Of a stretch of 64,000 nt of DNA, positions 10,760 to 22,300 are shown one piece after another. Position numbers and translations under genes: made by a program. The DNA is taken from positions 62,001-126,000 of the forward strand of contig JAMZAV010000007.1 of the NCBI GenBank assembly GCA_024449915.1, given 5' to 3'. How positions within the stretch are numbered: position 1 is the first letter of the stretch; each line of letters opens with the position of its first letter. Source of the stretch: Sweltsa coloradensis. Lineage: Eukaryota; Arthropoda; Insecta; Plecoptera; Chloroperlidae. The notes beneath the pieces were generated by a model. The model was not told the origin of the DNA. It made no database searches and saw only the letters and a list, made by a program, of their open reading frames with translations.

Positions 10760-12274
10760 GGTCATTCCATGTCAAATCAACCAAGCCGAACCTAAAATAA
10801 AACTTGACCATCTCAGATTTTGATGAAACTTGGCAAATCTACTCTTACTAACATGTAGATTGATCGTGGAAAATTTTGTAATCCTGACGCACTTAGTTTT
10901 TGAGTAGCGCCCCGCTCAAAAACTCAAATTTGGCGACACCGTGCGGCATACCTGAATTGGTAAGTTTTAAACAGTTGGACGTAGAAGGCTAATTTTTTTT
11001 TTTAAATTAAAGAGTTTTTATTGGCAATTTAATTTATATGTATTTGAATGCATTCCTAATTGTGAAACCACGTAAAAAATCTAAATTTGTTTTTAAACCT
11101 ACCCTACGAGAAAAAGTATCTTTAAAAATAAAAAAAATAAAAACGTGTTTTTGTTTAGATGTTTTTTACGTGCACAAAAAATTTTGGGATGGGATGGCAT
11201 TGGAATCATGATATATCACAGGGTCATGCACCAAATGTGTGTTATGTGTCAGTTTTTACCTTCAGTTTTTTATTTTTCAAAGAAATTAAGTGCGGCAAAT
11301 TTGAATTTCACTACAAATGGAAGGTAAAAACTGACACATAAATAACACACATTTGGTGCATGACCCTGTGATATATCATGATCCCAATGCCATCCCATCC
11401 CAAATTTGTTTGTACATGTAAAAAACATCTAAACAAAAACACTTTTTTTTTTAAATTTAAAAGATACTTTTTCTCGTAGGGTAGGTTTCCAAACAAATTT
11501 GGATTTTTAACATGGTTTCTCAATCAGGAATGCATTCAAATACATATACATTAAATTGCCAATAAAGAACTCTTTAATTTAACTAGGAAAACGCTAAAGT
11601 CCCGCCGCGTTGATGGATGAGCGGTTTTTTGTAAACGTTTTTTGCGGCGGTTTTTGCGTTTGTTTGCACTTTTCCTTTGCAAGTGCTTTTTGAATGCATT
11701 GTAGGTGATTGTTGTCAAGTTTCTATTGTTATACTTGTTAATTGGTATTATAAACCTCAAAAAACTCATATTAAAACCTTTGTTTCTGTGGATTCTGACT
11801 AACTTTTTCAACTTTTTCTTTCAAAAGGTACTACATCACCATAACCTTAATGTCCATGTGAAATCTGAACGTTGTAGTCCCACCCGTTTGGTCAGAATCG
11901 GTCCAAATGTGACGAAAATATTGCACTAAAAATTGAAAAACTAATATTAAAACCTTTATTTCTATAGATTCTAGCTAACTTTTTCAACTTTTTCTTTAAA
12001 AGGGTACTTCAACACCATAATCTTAATGTCCATGTGAAATATGAACGTTGTAGCCCCACCCGTTTGGTCAGAATCGGCCCAAATGTGACGAAAATATCGC
12101 ACTAAAAATCGAAAAAAAATCGTAAAAGTACGATAGGCCTATTCATGAGAAATATTTCTTCGATTGTACCCAAAAACAATACACCTCTAAGTTCAGAGAA
12201 AACGAAGGTCCCCTCAAATTTTCATCAAGATCGCATATGCCGTTTGCCCGGAATCGAGCAAACAAACAGACGGG

Positions 12275-12308
<34 letters not shown>

Positions 12309-12604
12309 ATTGGAGCTAAATTTTTTGGGGGGTCAGTGAAATTGAAGTTTTCGCTTCGCTCGCTACGCTCATCCAAAAAAAATTAGCCTTTTACGTCCAA
12401 TGGTTTAAAAATTACCAATTCAGGTACGCCGCTCGGCGTCGCCAAATTGAGTTTTTGAGCGGGGCGTTACTCGAAAACTAAGCGCGTCAGGAATACAAAA
12501 TTTTCCACGATCAATCTACATGCTAGTAAGAGTAGATTTGCCAAGTTTCATCAAAATCGGGGATGGTCATGGAAATGGCCTGGTTGATTTGACATGGAAT
12601 TACC
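10760..12604. mobile_element. Fold-back element, arms about 500 bp, right arm interrupted
   Basis: Ends GGTCATTCCATGTCAAATCA (10760) and complement (ending 12604, one mismatch). The left arm, 10760 to about 11264, is matched by 11320-12604 once the 795-bp family A element at 11582-12376 is removed. Spacer is about 55 bp. The apparent open frames near 11150-11520 are mirror images of each other across the palindrome and are not genes. Confidence 0.85.
11582..12376 (-). mobile_element. Helentron-like non-autonomous element A2
   Basis: Family A, minus strand; 3' CTAG at 11583-11586 and 5' TTGGATGAGCGTAGCGAGCG at 12376. The uninterrupted left arm of the host palindrome (around 10991-11015) shows the empty site: a T-run followed by AAATTAAAGAG on the minus strand, with no target duplication. 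Two inner units (about 11755-11935 and 11936-12110) match those of A1. Confidence 0.9.
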
Positions 12605-12940
12605 CAAAAGTAAATATTTATAAATTTGGTTTGAGTGTCTAATTATGGAGAAAAGCCTCATCATTCATTGGATTGTGGTATCTTATCAACCTTTTCCAGA
12701 CACACAATTAACAGTAGGCCTTCTAATTTGATACAATTGTTTTGGTTTCTTTCTAAACTTCCAAATTTTGTTGGCTCAAATAACAAAAGTTTGATACATA
12801 CATCGATATTGAAATTAAATTTTTGTGGGATATCGATAATTGAATACGTCATAGCCAAGCCCTACTGCAGACCTACAAAAGTCAATAATATGTTATGTTT
12901 TGCATTCACAAGCCTACCTGTGTCTGTTTGCTTTTTGTAG

Positions 12941-13069
12941 ACAGATTCTGGTTGCAAGAGATCTGGTAATGCTGTGTCAAATGATTTATCGCTCGCAACG
13001 ATTGAAGCAAGAGATGTGGAATGTTCTAGCTCGAAAAATTTTGCACCTTGTGTATTTTTTCCACTGTAA
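12941..13069 (+). CDS. Candidate terminal coding exon, unknown gene
   Basis: A strong 3' splice site (pyrimidine-rich TGTCTGTTTGCTTTTTGTAG) ends at 12940. An open frame of 42 codons follows to a TAA at 13067, reading TDSGCKRSGN at its start and CVFFPL at its end. No homologue comes to mind and no clear AATAAA follows. It may be chance. Confidence 0.25.
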   Translation, partial: TDSGCKRSGNAVSNDLSLATIEARDVECSSSKNFAPCVFFPL

Positions 13070-13200
13070 AGAAAAGCATTACCCTATTACAAATTGTTAT
13101 AATATGAGCCTGTAAATGGTAAGATCCTATTTGTTAAATTAATTTCATCTAGTATGCCATCCTGTTTTAAAAAGGTTCAGTCACTGATAAACAATGTATG

Positions 13201-13622
13201 GTTCACACCACGGTGCTACATATTATCTTGAAGTGATTTCTCGTGTGTATGCCGCAATGCTATTTTTGTGGTCGCATAATGAAACAGTTCAGACAAACAC
13301 AGTGTGAATGCGCTAGTCTATTGGCCCAAAGACATTAGATATGCTTTCGATTATCTGAGGTCTTTGGGTAAACTAATAGTGCTGCTTCATCGTGATTGGT
13401 CGAACCAACCAGTTCCGCCATTGAGTGCTCGCCAACGTCCAGGTAGTGAAGGCAACATGTGGAGCATTACTGTCAGCTGGACAACTAGATAGTACATCAG
13501 ATCTCATCAGCCTAGAGCCTAACCCTTGGCGCATTCACTCGGGGTCTATCTGAACTGCATACATTAAGCAACCACAAAATTCACGCTCGCTCACTAAGAT
13601 AAAAAACAATGTGGCTCACACT
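13201..13622. mobile_element. Mutator-like miniature element, copy 2
   Basis: Shares inner ends with the element at 3604-4007 (AATGCTATTTTTGTGGTCGC near 13257; ACCACAAAATTCACG near 13571; CAGTTCAGAC and GTCTGAACTG inward). Flanks show an imperfect 9-bp direct repeat (GTTCACACC/GCTCACACT), so this is an older insertion. The middle is unrelated to that of copy 1. Confidence 0.55.
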
Positions 13623-13909
13623 ACACCCCATCAAGCTCAAACTGTGGGCCAACTCAAAACAAGGCAGCATTTTCAAAAAAAAAGTATTGAATGTACTAAA
13701 TGTGATAGGCCCACATAACATGCTACATTGTTTAGACGTCACAAATGTTGGAAGGAGATTAAAATTCCATGAGTCATCAACAGAAGCCTACAGTTCAGTA
13801 GAGAGATAGTACTCACTAAAAAGTTCCAACTGTGATAATGTTGAAGATTATTGGATATGAATTTAACTTGTCATGCCTAAATTAATTCCTGGCATTGTAC
13901 ATTACATAC

Positions 13910-14034
13910 CTATCTTCTGGTAGATTTTCCACTAGTTCCTCTACAAACTCTCTTGCAAACTCCACATAGGTTTCGTGTTCGGACTTGACAGGTACCGGTA
14001 CCCTGTTGTTCCCCGGAGAAGGGCCACTGCCACT
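13910..14034 (-). CDS. Coding exon of an unidentified minus-strand gene
   Basis: On the minus strand a good acceptor (TTGTTGTGGTTACAG) precedes 14034 and a good donor (AGATAG, then GTATGT) follows 13910. Only one of three frames is open over all 125 nt; it encodes 41 residues plus two bases of a split codon. The frame starts SGSGPSPGNN and ends in an acidic amphipathic helix, YVEFAREFVEELVENLPED. Third-position pattern and splice sites support a real internal exon. I do not recognise the family; other exons of the gene were not found nearby. It may belong to the same gene as 46957-47202, but nothing proves this. Confidence 0.5.
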
Positions 14035-14542
14035 CTGTAACCACAACAAACAGCCGGGTTAGTTACGCTTCATGACTTCAACTTGACAAGTTTTTCAGGA
14101 ATAGGCACCCCCAATATTGAATGTTTTGTAGGTATTGGCAAGGCCCAAATGGCTTGGATAATTGAACTAGGAACAATACATAAACACGTTCCAGAGGCCT
14201 AAGCCGTCGTCCTTCTGTGCCCCCCCACTAGAATATATTTATTTATGTTTCTAGTTCAATATTGGATTTGTAAACAGAAATCATGTGTCTAAATTTTGAA
14301 CTTCTATTTACATACAAAGTAAACATTTTCTCTTTCCCTTTCACAGTGTGATTTCACTCGTCAGATCATCTTTCACAACAGCAGAATTGTTTGAACAAGT
14401 TTTAATCCTGTCAAATAAGAGGAAAACATTACAAATAAGCTGGATTTTTGCCGATACTTTCCTAAACAAGAAGCTCTCCTACGAACGGACTGGAGCTTCA
14501 GCAGTCATATTGGAAAATGGCGGCCAAAGAGTGTTTTGTTTT

Positions 14543-15461
14543 TTGGCGTATTCCATTGGCCGCACCAGTGCGATTGTCATGTTCCATTGGGATTTCGAGT
14601 GCGCACTACATCAACTTTCGCGTGTTCCATTGGACGCAATGCACTCGGCGAGTACATAAAAACCCGCACTGAGGTGCACTGGCTTCAAGGGTCAGTGCGA
14701 CAAATCGAGTGCAATATGGCAGACAATTTGTCGCGGGACATTTGTTTTTGTTGGAGAAATGGAAACGTCAGACAGCAGCAATGAAGAAGATTTGTTATTA
14801 TAATATGCTCAAGTCAAACGAAGTGAACAATACAGTTCTTCTCCAACGGTCGGTGACCAAGGCCGCGGAGGCCGAAACGTTCCGACATTTATGTAAATTG
14901 TGAATTTTTAATTGTTAATAAATATATGTGAACCTCGTCTCAAGCAGCTACCTACATCCTTTAAGGTAACTGTTGGTCTCCTCTCTCCTTTCCCCAACCA
15001 CAAACACTAATACAATATTATAGGGTTACATAATTTACGATGTCATTAATTAGCAGTTATTCTGACGAGTACATGTACGTTATTGCTAGGACTAGGGCTT
15101 TGGGTTTATAACCCACCATTATAAACTCAAAGGCTAGGGCCTAGGCTTATACTCCATGTAGCCAAGAAAGAATCATGATTATGCCAAAGTAAGGCCTAGG
15201 TCAAATTTTGTTTTATTATCATTTTAGTTTTGAATAAAGTTGTTGTTGTCGGGCCCTTTGATAAGTTATTTTATTGTCACTTTTATTTACTCCCGTCAGC
15301 TGATCAGCGTCTGAAAAGGATGCCATGTTTGCACGATTTTTGATAATTCTTATTCCATTGGGGACTGCATGAGTGCAGCACTCGGCGAGTGCAATGACGT
15401 CACCGTGACTTTTCAGTGCAAACTACATGCGCACTCAGTGCATGCCGATGGAATACGCCAA
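14543..15461. mobile_element. DNA transposon remnant with TTGGCGTATTCCAT ends
   Basis: Terminal inverted repeats TTGGCGTATTCCATTGGC / complement with one change, at 14543 and 15461. Subterminal words CACTCGGCGAGT and GTGCACT recur in both halves. No target duplication could be resolved. The interior has only short frames, for example a 22-codon frame at 14717. Confidence 0.6.
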
Positions 15462-15680
15462 TAGTATCTACAAAATGGTTGGAGATAGACAAAATGTTTC
15501 AATGGTAAAAATATTCTCCATTTTATTATCTACAAACAAGGTGTCTTCTATAGTTTGAGTAGAGGCAACGGTTAAGTTACAAAATCGTGGTTTATATGTT
15601 GTTGTCTATATATATGTTTAACCTTGGCTTTATAGTAGGCGACTATGACGTTGTTATACTTTAGACAGAAATTAAAAAAG

Positions 15681-15752
15681 TGACTACGCCGGGGTTTGAA
15701 CCAGGGACCTTAGCTGTCCGGGCTATGCTCTTACCAACTGAGCTATGCAGCC
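15681..15752 (-). tRNA. Solo tRNA-like unit of the fold-back 2 family
   Basis: Same head and tails as 5013-5084 (TTTAGACAGAAATT outside; AGAACTGTCTAAATT inside), with A box TAGCTCAGTTGG and a degraded B box. It has no inverted partner nearby, which shows the unit can exist alone, as a SINE would. Confidence 0.45.
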
Positions 15753-15952
15753 ACCAATTTAGAACTGTCTAAATTCTTGGTCTATTTTGTACATCGTTTT
15801 GCATATATATGTTTAACCTTGGAGCTCCAGTCCGATCATAGGGGAGTTTTAGTATCTCTTGTTTAGAAAGGTGGGTGTTAAAAAAAGGTTTAGCAGCAAA
15901 AATTCAGCTTATTGGTAATTTTTTCCTCTATAAACATTCTTATTTGACACGA

Positions 15953-16592
15953 GTACCTATCATGGGCGCCGCCAGGATTTTTTCCAATGGGGGGGGGGGA
16001 CAACATTCTGGAGTTATGGGGGCATGGGGGTGACAGCCCCCCAAGGAGCCCCACAAGGCGTTAAACAAAATATATTTTCAATACTTTACCGAATTTGTGT
16101 CAGTGAAATTCAAATACATTTATCCTGGTGTAAGGGTGGTCTGTGAGCAAGGAGTTTTTTTAAATTTTCATTACGTTACAACCGAATTTGTGTTGTTAAA
16201 AAAGGTTATATGACAAATAAAAATTCAAACATTTGTGGTGTTTATCCTGACACCAACAGACAAACAAATAATATCTTCCAAAATAGTCCCGCAGTGAGTT
16301 TTTCTTTTTTCACTATAGCCTACTTTATGTCAGATTTTGGGTTGTTGAAATAGGTTTTGGGTTGTTAAAATAAGTTATGAATAAATAAAAATGAAACAAG
16401 TCATAAAAAGTAACCTACGTTAAATTTCAGTTGAGTGGTTTCATAACATGTACGTTTTTACTTTTTAGGTAAATGAGTTGTTATGATATGATAATTTTTA
16501 ATTATTTTTCCTGTTGCAAAATTGATAATTTTCCCTGAAATCCAGGGGGGGGGCAAGTGCCCCCCCCCCCCCCCGGCGCCCATGGTACCTAC
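15953..16592. mobile_element. hAT-type miniature element
   Basis: Termini CATGGGCGCCGCCAGGATTT (15961) and GGCGCCCATG (ending 16584) with G/C homopolymer runs just inside. The flanking 8-bp target duplication is GTACCTAT/GTACCTAC (7 of 8). No open frame of note. Confidence 0.75.
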
Positions 16593-16989
16593 AGTATATG
16601 ACCTGGGACTGGGACAAAGTGCTCAGTGAAAATATTGAAAATCACTACTTGGCCACACTTTATAAAACAATGGCAGATTGTTGCATATTCCATAACAAAT
16701 GCTTAAATTTAACCGCTAAACTCAAAAAATATATTTCATTCAGGCTAACTAGTAATGAATTTAGCAATTAACAGAAAAATTATTGGGGCCGCCATGACCT
16801 CCCAAAAAATTGTCAAACATGACATTTTTCGAGCTAGGTCCCATCGGCAAAAAACTCCCATAAGAAATAACATGGGGACGATCTTTATGCCCCGTGACCT
16901 TGGAGGATTTTGATCCAAAAAAATATTGGCCATTATTGACGTACTCGACAGCCTTTTCTGTAAATTCTCTATATAAATAATACCATGCA

Positions 16990-17437
16990 AACCCAATAGG
17001 GTCGGGGCCACATCACCGAATATCCACTGCACACAATACCCACAACACCGAAAAACAGACTATGCCACAAGACCGAATATTTTCGACAGAGGTATCCACA
17101 GCACACAATTGCCACAAGACCGAAAAATTCGGTGTTGTGGCACTAGCAGGATGGGTCGTTCATCACAACTTTTCAAAATTGTGACGAACGACCTATCTAG
17201 ATGGGTCATAAGACCGAAACGGGTGACTTTGCTCCGAATACCCACATCACACAATCTCCACAACACCGAAAGCTTTGACGCCGCAATGCCGAATGATTCG
17301 GTCTTACGACCCATCCAGGACGGGTCACAACACCGAAACATTTCGGTGTTACGACCTATCCAGTATGTGCCACAACACCGAAACATTCGGTCTTACGACC
17401 CATCCAGGACGGGTCACAACACCGAAACATTGTTCCT
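16990..17437. repeat. Array of short palindromic words (GGTGTTGTGG type), copy 1
   Basis: Starts GGTCGGGGCCACATCACCGA and consists of repeated modules: CACAACACCGAAA, TTTCGGTGTT, GACCCATCCAGGACGGGTCA and ACAATTGCCACAAGACCGAA, in both orientations. Only the left outer end is present here; the complete fold-back form is at 21655-22115. Apparent open frames across it reflect the repeat periodicity. Confidence 0.75.
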
Positions 17438-17984
17438 TTTCAAATAATGTTTTTGAAACAGGTTTGTGTAACTACCTTGCGTTCGCTAGGCAACCCTTTA
17501 GACACTTGAGAGTTGAAGGTTGCATCTTACTAGGGGCACGGAGGAAAATGTTAGAGAATAGAGATGGTGATGACAGACTAGCATTGCTGTTAGCTCGCTT
17601 TTGTAGACTCATGAAATGCACGCCAGTGCAACATCACTACAAAGTCATTCAAAGTCATCAAGTTTTACTTATGTTTAAATAGGATACTATACTATAGAAA
17701 ACATTCCTAAAAATTCAGTGGAATTCTCTTTTGTTGCGGGGTGGGGTGGGGGGAGGGGAAAGCAATGCAATATTATCGGTATAGAATAGACTTTGACGAT
17801 TGACCGCCCGCCCTGGTACTATTTTGTTTGCAACTGCACACCCTGAAATTACATATACACGTTTATTATGCATACTTGTTACAAATGACGTTTAAAATGC
17901 TTCGATAAGTCGCCCACAAGTGCCCACTAGTTTAATTATTCAATAACTTAGTGTCTGATTATCAAATTCCAACTCGCAACCTTC

Positions 17985-18290
17985 TCGTGGTTTGGCCCGT
18001 GATTAGGGGAGTTTTTCTCCCTGAAACTAATGGCGAGCTCTGGGTCGTCGTCGGGGAACTTTCCCCTTCCCTTTGACTACCTCCCCGACGGCGACGACAA
18101 TGACAACACTGACGGATGATGACACAGACGAAGACGACCACGACGTGGGGGAACCCCTGCCCTCCCCATATGCTTGTGGCTGGTTCTGACCAGCACAGGC
18201 CTATCCACCCCTTGTCCCCCAGCGTCACCCCTAACGTCCCTCCCTTCGTCTCGATTAGCCAAGTTGCATAAATATCCAATCAAATCAAAT
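17985..18290 (+). repeat. Probable LINE 3' end fragment
   Basis: GC-rich block ending CTCGATTAGCCAAGTTGCAT followed by CAATCAAATCAAATCAA. The related block 23040-23205 ends with CTCGAATAGCCAAAGTGCAT and CAATCAATTCAATC. A shared 3' part with a short tandem tail is typical of CR1/L2-type LINEs. No reverse transcriptase remains here. Confidence 0.4.
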
Positions 18291-18374
18291 CAATTAGCTA
18301 ATAGCTAATCGTGACGTTGCATATTGTGACCCGTGTTTCCCGCCAAATTACCGTTCCAGCTTTCAGCTTACTTT

Positions 18375-18700
18375 TTGGATGAGCAAAGCGAAGACTTTAA
18401 TTTCACTGACCCCCCATTTTTTTTGGGGGGGGGGGGATTTTTGTATTTTTGTCTGCTTGTTCGAGATCTACCGGGCAAACGGCATATGCTATCTTGATAA
18501 AAATTTGAGGGGACCTTCTAAATCTCTGAACGTAGACTTGCCACGTTTTTGGGTACGTCGATCAAATATTTGTTATGATTATCGTACTTTTACTATTTTT
18601 TTCGATTTTTTAATGAGATATTTTCGTAATATTTGGCAAACGGCTACTCCGATCTTGATGAAACTTTATGGGGAATATATATGAAATTATATATGCTATG
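18375..18700 (+). mobile_element. Family A Helentron-like fragment A3 (5' part only)
   Basis: 5' end TTGGATGAGCAAAGCGAAGA, then GACCCCCCA and the A-family inner text; no 3' hairpin or CTAG. It abuts the 5' end of B1. Confidence 0.75.
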
Positions 18701-18701
18701 A

Positions 18702-19140
18702 TTGGATGAGCGTAGCAAGCGAAGCGAAGATTCCATTTCTCTACACTGGAGAAAAAAATCCGGAAGTTTTTTTTCCTTTCTTTCTTTCTGTTTGTATTTT
18801 TGTATGTTTGTTAACACGATTCCGAATAAACCGATACTCCGATTGCGATGAAATTTTCTGGAGGCCTTTGAAATGTTTGAACTTAGCACGCCACGTTTTT
18901 TAGCTCAATAGAAAAATTATTTCTCGTGAAAATCGCTACTCCGATCCTGATGAAATTTTCAGAGGACCTTTGAAATCTCTGAACTTAGACCTGTCTCTTT
19001 TTTTGGGGTACGATAAAAAAATCTTATAAACATCGAAATCTTACTATTTTTCTATTTAAGTTTGTTCACTCTTAACGAATATTCTGATCTTGGAGAAATT
19101 TTCAGGTGATCTTCGAAACCCTCCAACATGTCGTTGATGT
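18702..19140 (+). mobile_element. Family B Helentron-like fragment B1 (5' part)
   Basis: 5' end TTGGATGAGCGTAGCAAGCG and GATTCCATTTCTCTACACTGG, followed by three diverged copies of a unit containing CGATGAAATTTTC and TCTGAACTTAG. The 3' end is missing; the right limit is approximate. Confidence 0.7.
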
Positions 19141-19321
19141 TAATACTGCTTTTCATCGAAGAAATGTATGTACAGATAATTGTACTGCTACGATTGCCAC
19201 GGCTTTTGGTACAGCTGAAGAAAATATATTTTACATGAAATTTGCATTTTGACTTATTTAACCCCATTTCCAAACTATTTTTACGTGTTATTTCGCTCTG
19301 AAGAAGCTTTCGAAAGCTAGT

Positions 19322-19347
19322 AGCTTTGAGTATATATACTCAAAGCT
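19322..19347. repeat. 26-bp perfect palindrome
   Basis: AGCTTTGAGTATA followed by its exact complement. Just upstream, CTGAAGAAGCTTTCGAAAGC forms another small hairpin. Confidence 0.9.
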
Positions 19348-19628
19348 AGTAGGGTCCCAACATTTACCACCATTTTGAAATTGTTATTCGATGTTTAACA
19401 GTGTAATAACAAAACTCAAGTAAAAATTTTAACTAGAGAATGGAGATGCAAGTTGATGATTTAGTTGTTAAAATAATGTATTAAGTTTTCTTGTGTGTAA
19501 AAATAGACACAATTTGAAATTGGTATGACAATAAAAAAGATCTGTTCGTTTTGCGGACCGGGCCCTCTTACACACCGAACCCCCACCTGCCTCCCGGGGG
19601 CGTCGGGTTCTCATTTACGCCACTGCAT

Positions 19629-19806
19629 TAGACGAATGAGCGAGCCATGTGTTGAGAATCCATGTGACATTCCCTTTCCTCCCCCTCCCTAAGGCTGGAT
19701 CCAGCATGTGTCTCTACTCTCTCCTCCCTAGCCTATCATATTAAATGCAAATGTTTCCGGGTACTCAACATTGAACTCGTTTTACAATGACTTTGGCGTT
19801 TTCCTT
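19629..19806 (+). mobile_element. Decayed family C Helentron-like element C2
   Basis: 5' TTAGACGAATGAGCGAGCC, inner ATGTGTTGAGAA, 3' GGGTACTCAACATTGA and TTTACAATGACTTTGGCGTT. The terminal CTAG has drifted to CTTA. Confidence 0.65.
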
Positions 19807-20250
19807 AAATCTGCTAATACTAGCCTGTATAGGTTTTTTAATTGTTAAAAAAATTATGAGTAATTGGGGTTAAGGTTAAAATTTGTATTTTTGAAATATA
19901 TTCGTAAAACGTTTCATCTCTACTGCCACAATAATGTTTTATGTTTGTCACAATGTTGTAGATTGTAAGTAGATAGAGCAAAGTTTATAAGCCACACTGG
20001 CATAAAGAGGTTATTGTTACAATGAAGCCACAAGTTTGTAGTCATTTATCTGAATTTTATGTACGTTTACATACACAGTTATATACCATCTTTATGCCAT
20101 TATTGTCTTATGGTTTTTAAACTAAGCTCTATTTAATTACTATTTATAACAACGAGAGAAAATAAAACATTATTGTACCAATAGAAATAAGACTCCGAAC
20201 TACTCCCCCCTATCCCCCCCCCAAAAAAAAAAACACTTAAATTGATAGAC

Positions 20251-20862
20251 GCTAAATTTACTTCATTGAAGAGTTACTTTTTGTAACTTATTATTAAATT
20301 AACATGTATTAGACTATGAAAAAAATATATATTGCCCCTATTTTTGGGGCGTACCGGCTGTTTAATTTGCATATTGCGCCTTATTGCACTATCAAGTCCA
20401 ATTTCAAAACGGCTTTTCAGATTATCTTCATTTTTTTTATTAATTTCGTCATCTCTTTGTTCATATAGTGAACAAGTTTCGTAAGGTTTTGCGGAAGGGA
20501 TTACAAGCTATGAATTTTTTTATTTGCCCCATAAAATTTGCCCCAACACTCAACTCAAAGGGTTAAATAAAAAAATTCATAACTTGTAAGTTGTAATCCC
20601 TTCCGCATAACCTTACGAAAACTTGTTCACTGACGATGACGAAATTAATTTAAAAAAATGAAGATAATCTGAAAAGCCGTTTTGAAATTGGACTTGATAG
20701 GCCTAGTGCAATTAGGCGCAATATGCAAATTAAACAGCGGTACGCCCCGGAAATAGGGACAATATTTTGTTTTTTGTTTTTTTTTCATAGCCTAATACAT
20801 GTTATTTCAATAATTAGTTACAAGAAGCAACTCTTCAATGAAGTCAATTTAGCGTCTAGAAT
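20251..20862. mobile_element. Fold-back element, arms about 280 bp
   Basis: Left arm words CGCTAAATTTACTTCATTGA, GGGGCGTACCG, TTTGCATATTGCGCC, TTTTCAGATTATCTTCATTT and GGAAGGGATTACAAG recur as complements in 20565-20862, around a spacer of about 40 bp. The two arms differ at many scattered bases. No gene. Confidence 0.8.
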
Positions 20863-21654
20863 GGCCTTAAACTATTTGCTATCAATTAAAACATTTTTTA
20901 TTAAATATTACAATAAATATGTTTTAATTAAATACCATGGTTGTTAGGTTTTAAATTATAAAACGATTTTTCTAAATTCAATTATTAACATTTTCATTTA
21001 GGGGATGATTGATACCACCCACCCGATGGGGATTTAAGGGATTTTTTATGGGTGATAAAGTGTTTTTGGTTCCCAAAGTAAAGTCGTTGAAAACGAATAT
21101 CAGATGAAGAGACCATTGAAGAAGAACTGTCTAGTCTCCGTAAACCCTTATCTATGAATGGGTTTCCAAACTTTAATATGCAAAAGGCGTTTATACATAA
21201 ACCTAAAAGCGTAACTTTGTAACAACGGTTGGAGATGAGACACCTAAGGCTCAAGCTTACCCTTTCCCAAAACAGTGGCGTAGGAACCCTTGGGTCCTGC
21301 AGAGGGATTAAACATAGTGATTTATAATTTATCTTTGTTTCAGTACATTTCCGTCGTGAATTGATATTATTTTAGAATGTCTAAAAGAGAACCAGCCCTT
21401 CATTCACAGACGTCTGACAATTTGTCAGCTTACGAGGAGCACTTTCATCCCATCCTAGTTCAAATCCCGCGTAAATTTGACCAGTAGCGCCCAACTAGCG
21501 GATAACCTTGGTACTAGAGCAACCAATAGTCATTAGGCTGACAGTGTCGCGCCTTCTCAGATGCCTACTTCAACTCTCCTAAGTCTAGCGGGTTGCATAG
21601 AGGAGTTTACGCAGGGTGCGTGAAACAGTGATGTTTCAAAAACATCGTTTTGAT

Positions 21655-22115
21655 CATCACATCACCGAATATCCACTGCACACAATACCCACAACACCGA
21701 ATTCACAGATGAAAAATGTTAAAGTATTTCAGAATTATTGGTCGTGTGGCATGCCCTGTCGTAAGACCGAAAGTTTCGGTGTTGTGGCACATACTGGATG
21801 GGTCGTAGGACCGAATTATTCGGTGTTGTGACACAGGTATCCACAGCACAACAATTGCCACAAGACCGAAAAATTCGGTGTTGTGGCACTAGCAGGACGG
21901 GTCGTTCTTCACAACTTACTTTAGATTTTACCGATTTTCGTCTTGTGGCGATTGTGTGTTGTGGTATTCGGTGATGTGACCTATTCTGTGTTTGGACTCT
22001 GAAAATAAAATTATTCGGTCTTACGACCCATTCAGAAATACTTTAACATTTTTCAACTGTGAATTCGGTGTTGTGGGTATTGTGTGCAGTGGATATTCGG
22101 TGATGGGCCCCGACC
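21655..22115. mobile_element. Fold-back with GGTGTTGTGG words, complete copy
   Basis: Outer arms (ATCACCGAATATCCACTGCA, then ACACAATACCCACAACACCG, GAATTCACAG and TTAAAGTATTTC) are inverted at 22030-22115. The centre repeats TTTCGGTGTTGTGGCAC, TGGATGGGTCGT and AATTGCCACAAGACCGAA, the same words as 16990-17437. Confidence 0.75.
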
Positions 22116-22219
22116 CACCCAATACATGTCATCGGATTGTTTGTTGGTGCAAGGGGGACAATCCCAAAGTTTTTTGTTGATTTTTGCAACACTTTTAAGT
22201 TAGGCAAAACACTGATACA

Positions 22220-22300
22220 AGACGTATCGATGGTGGCATTGAAAGGTTCCATTTCCATTCTTAGGAATCACCTTTATGGCCTAAACATGTAATTTTTAAT
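22220..22300 (+). repeat. Dispersed repeat, copy 1
   Basis: GATGGTGGCATTGAAAGGTT and ATTCTTAGGAATCACCTTTATGG recur at 24785-24865 with small indels. Identity unknown. Confidence 0.55.

Noticed and set aside
11145..11523. Overlapping 60-70 codon frames on both strands
   Set aside because: They read across the centre of the palindrome 10760-12604, so each is the mirror of the other.
13910..14034. Calling the helix YVEFAREFVEEL an RIIa dimerisation domain
   Set aside because: The IPxGLxxLL part and the spacing of that domain are absent.
17060..17682. Frames of 108-135 codons with repeated SYDPSRTGHNTE-type text
   Set aside because: The periodicity comes from the palindromic word array; the frames are present in several registers and both strands.
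17962..18283. Minus-strand frames of 68-105 codons
   Set aside because: They lie in a GC-rich LINE-like 3' end; the composition explains the openness and no protein family matches.
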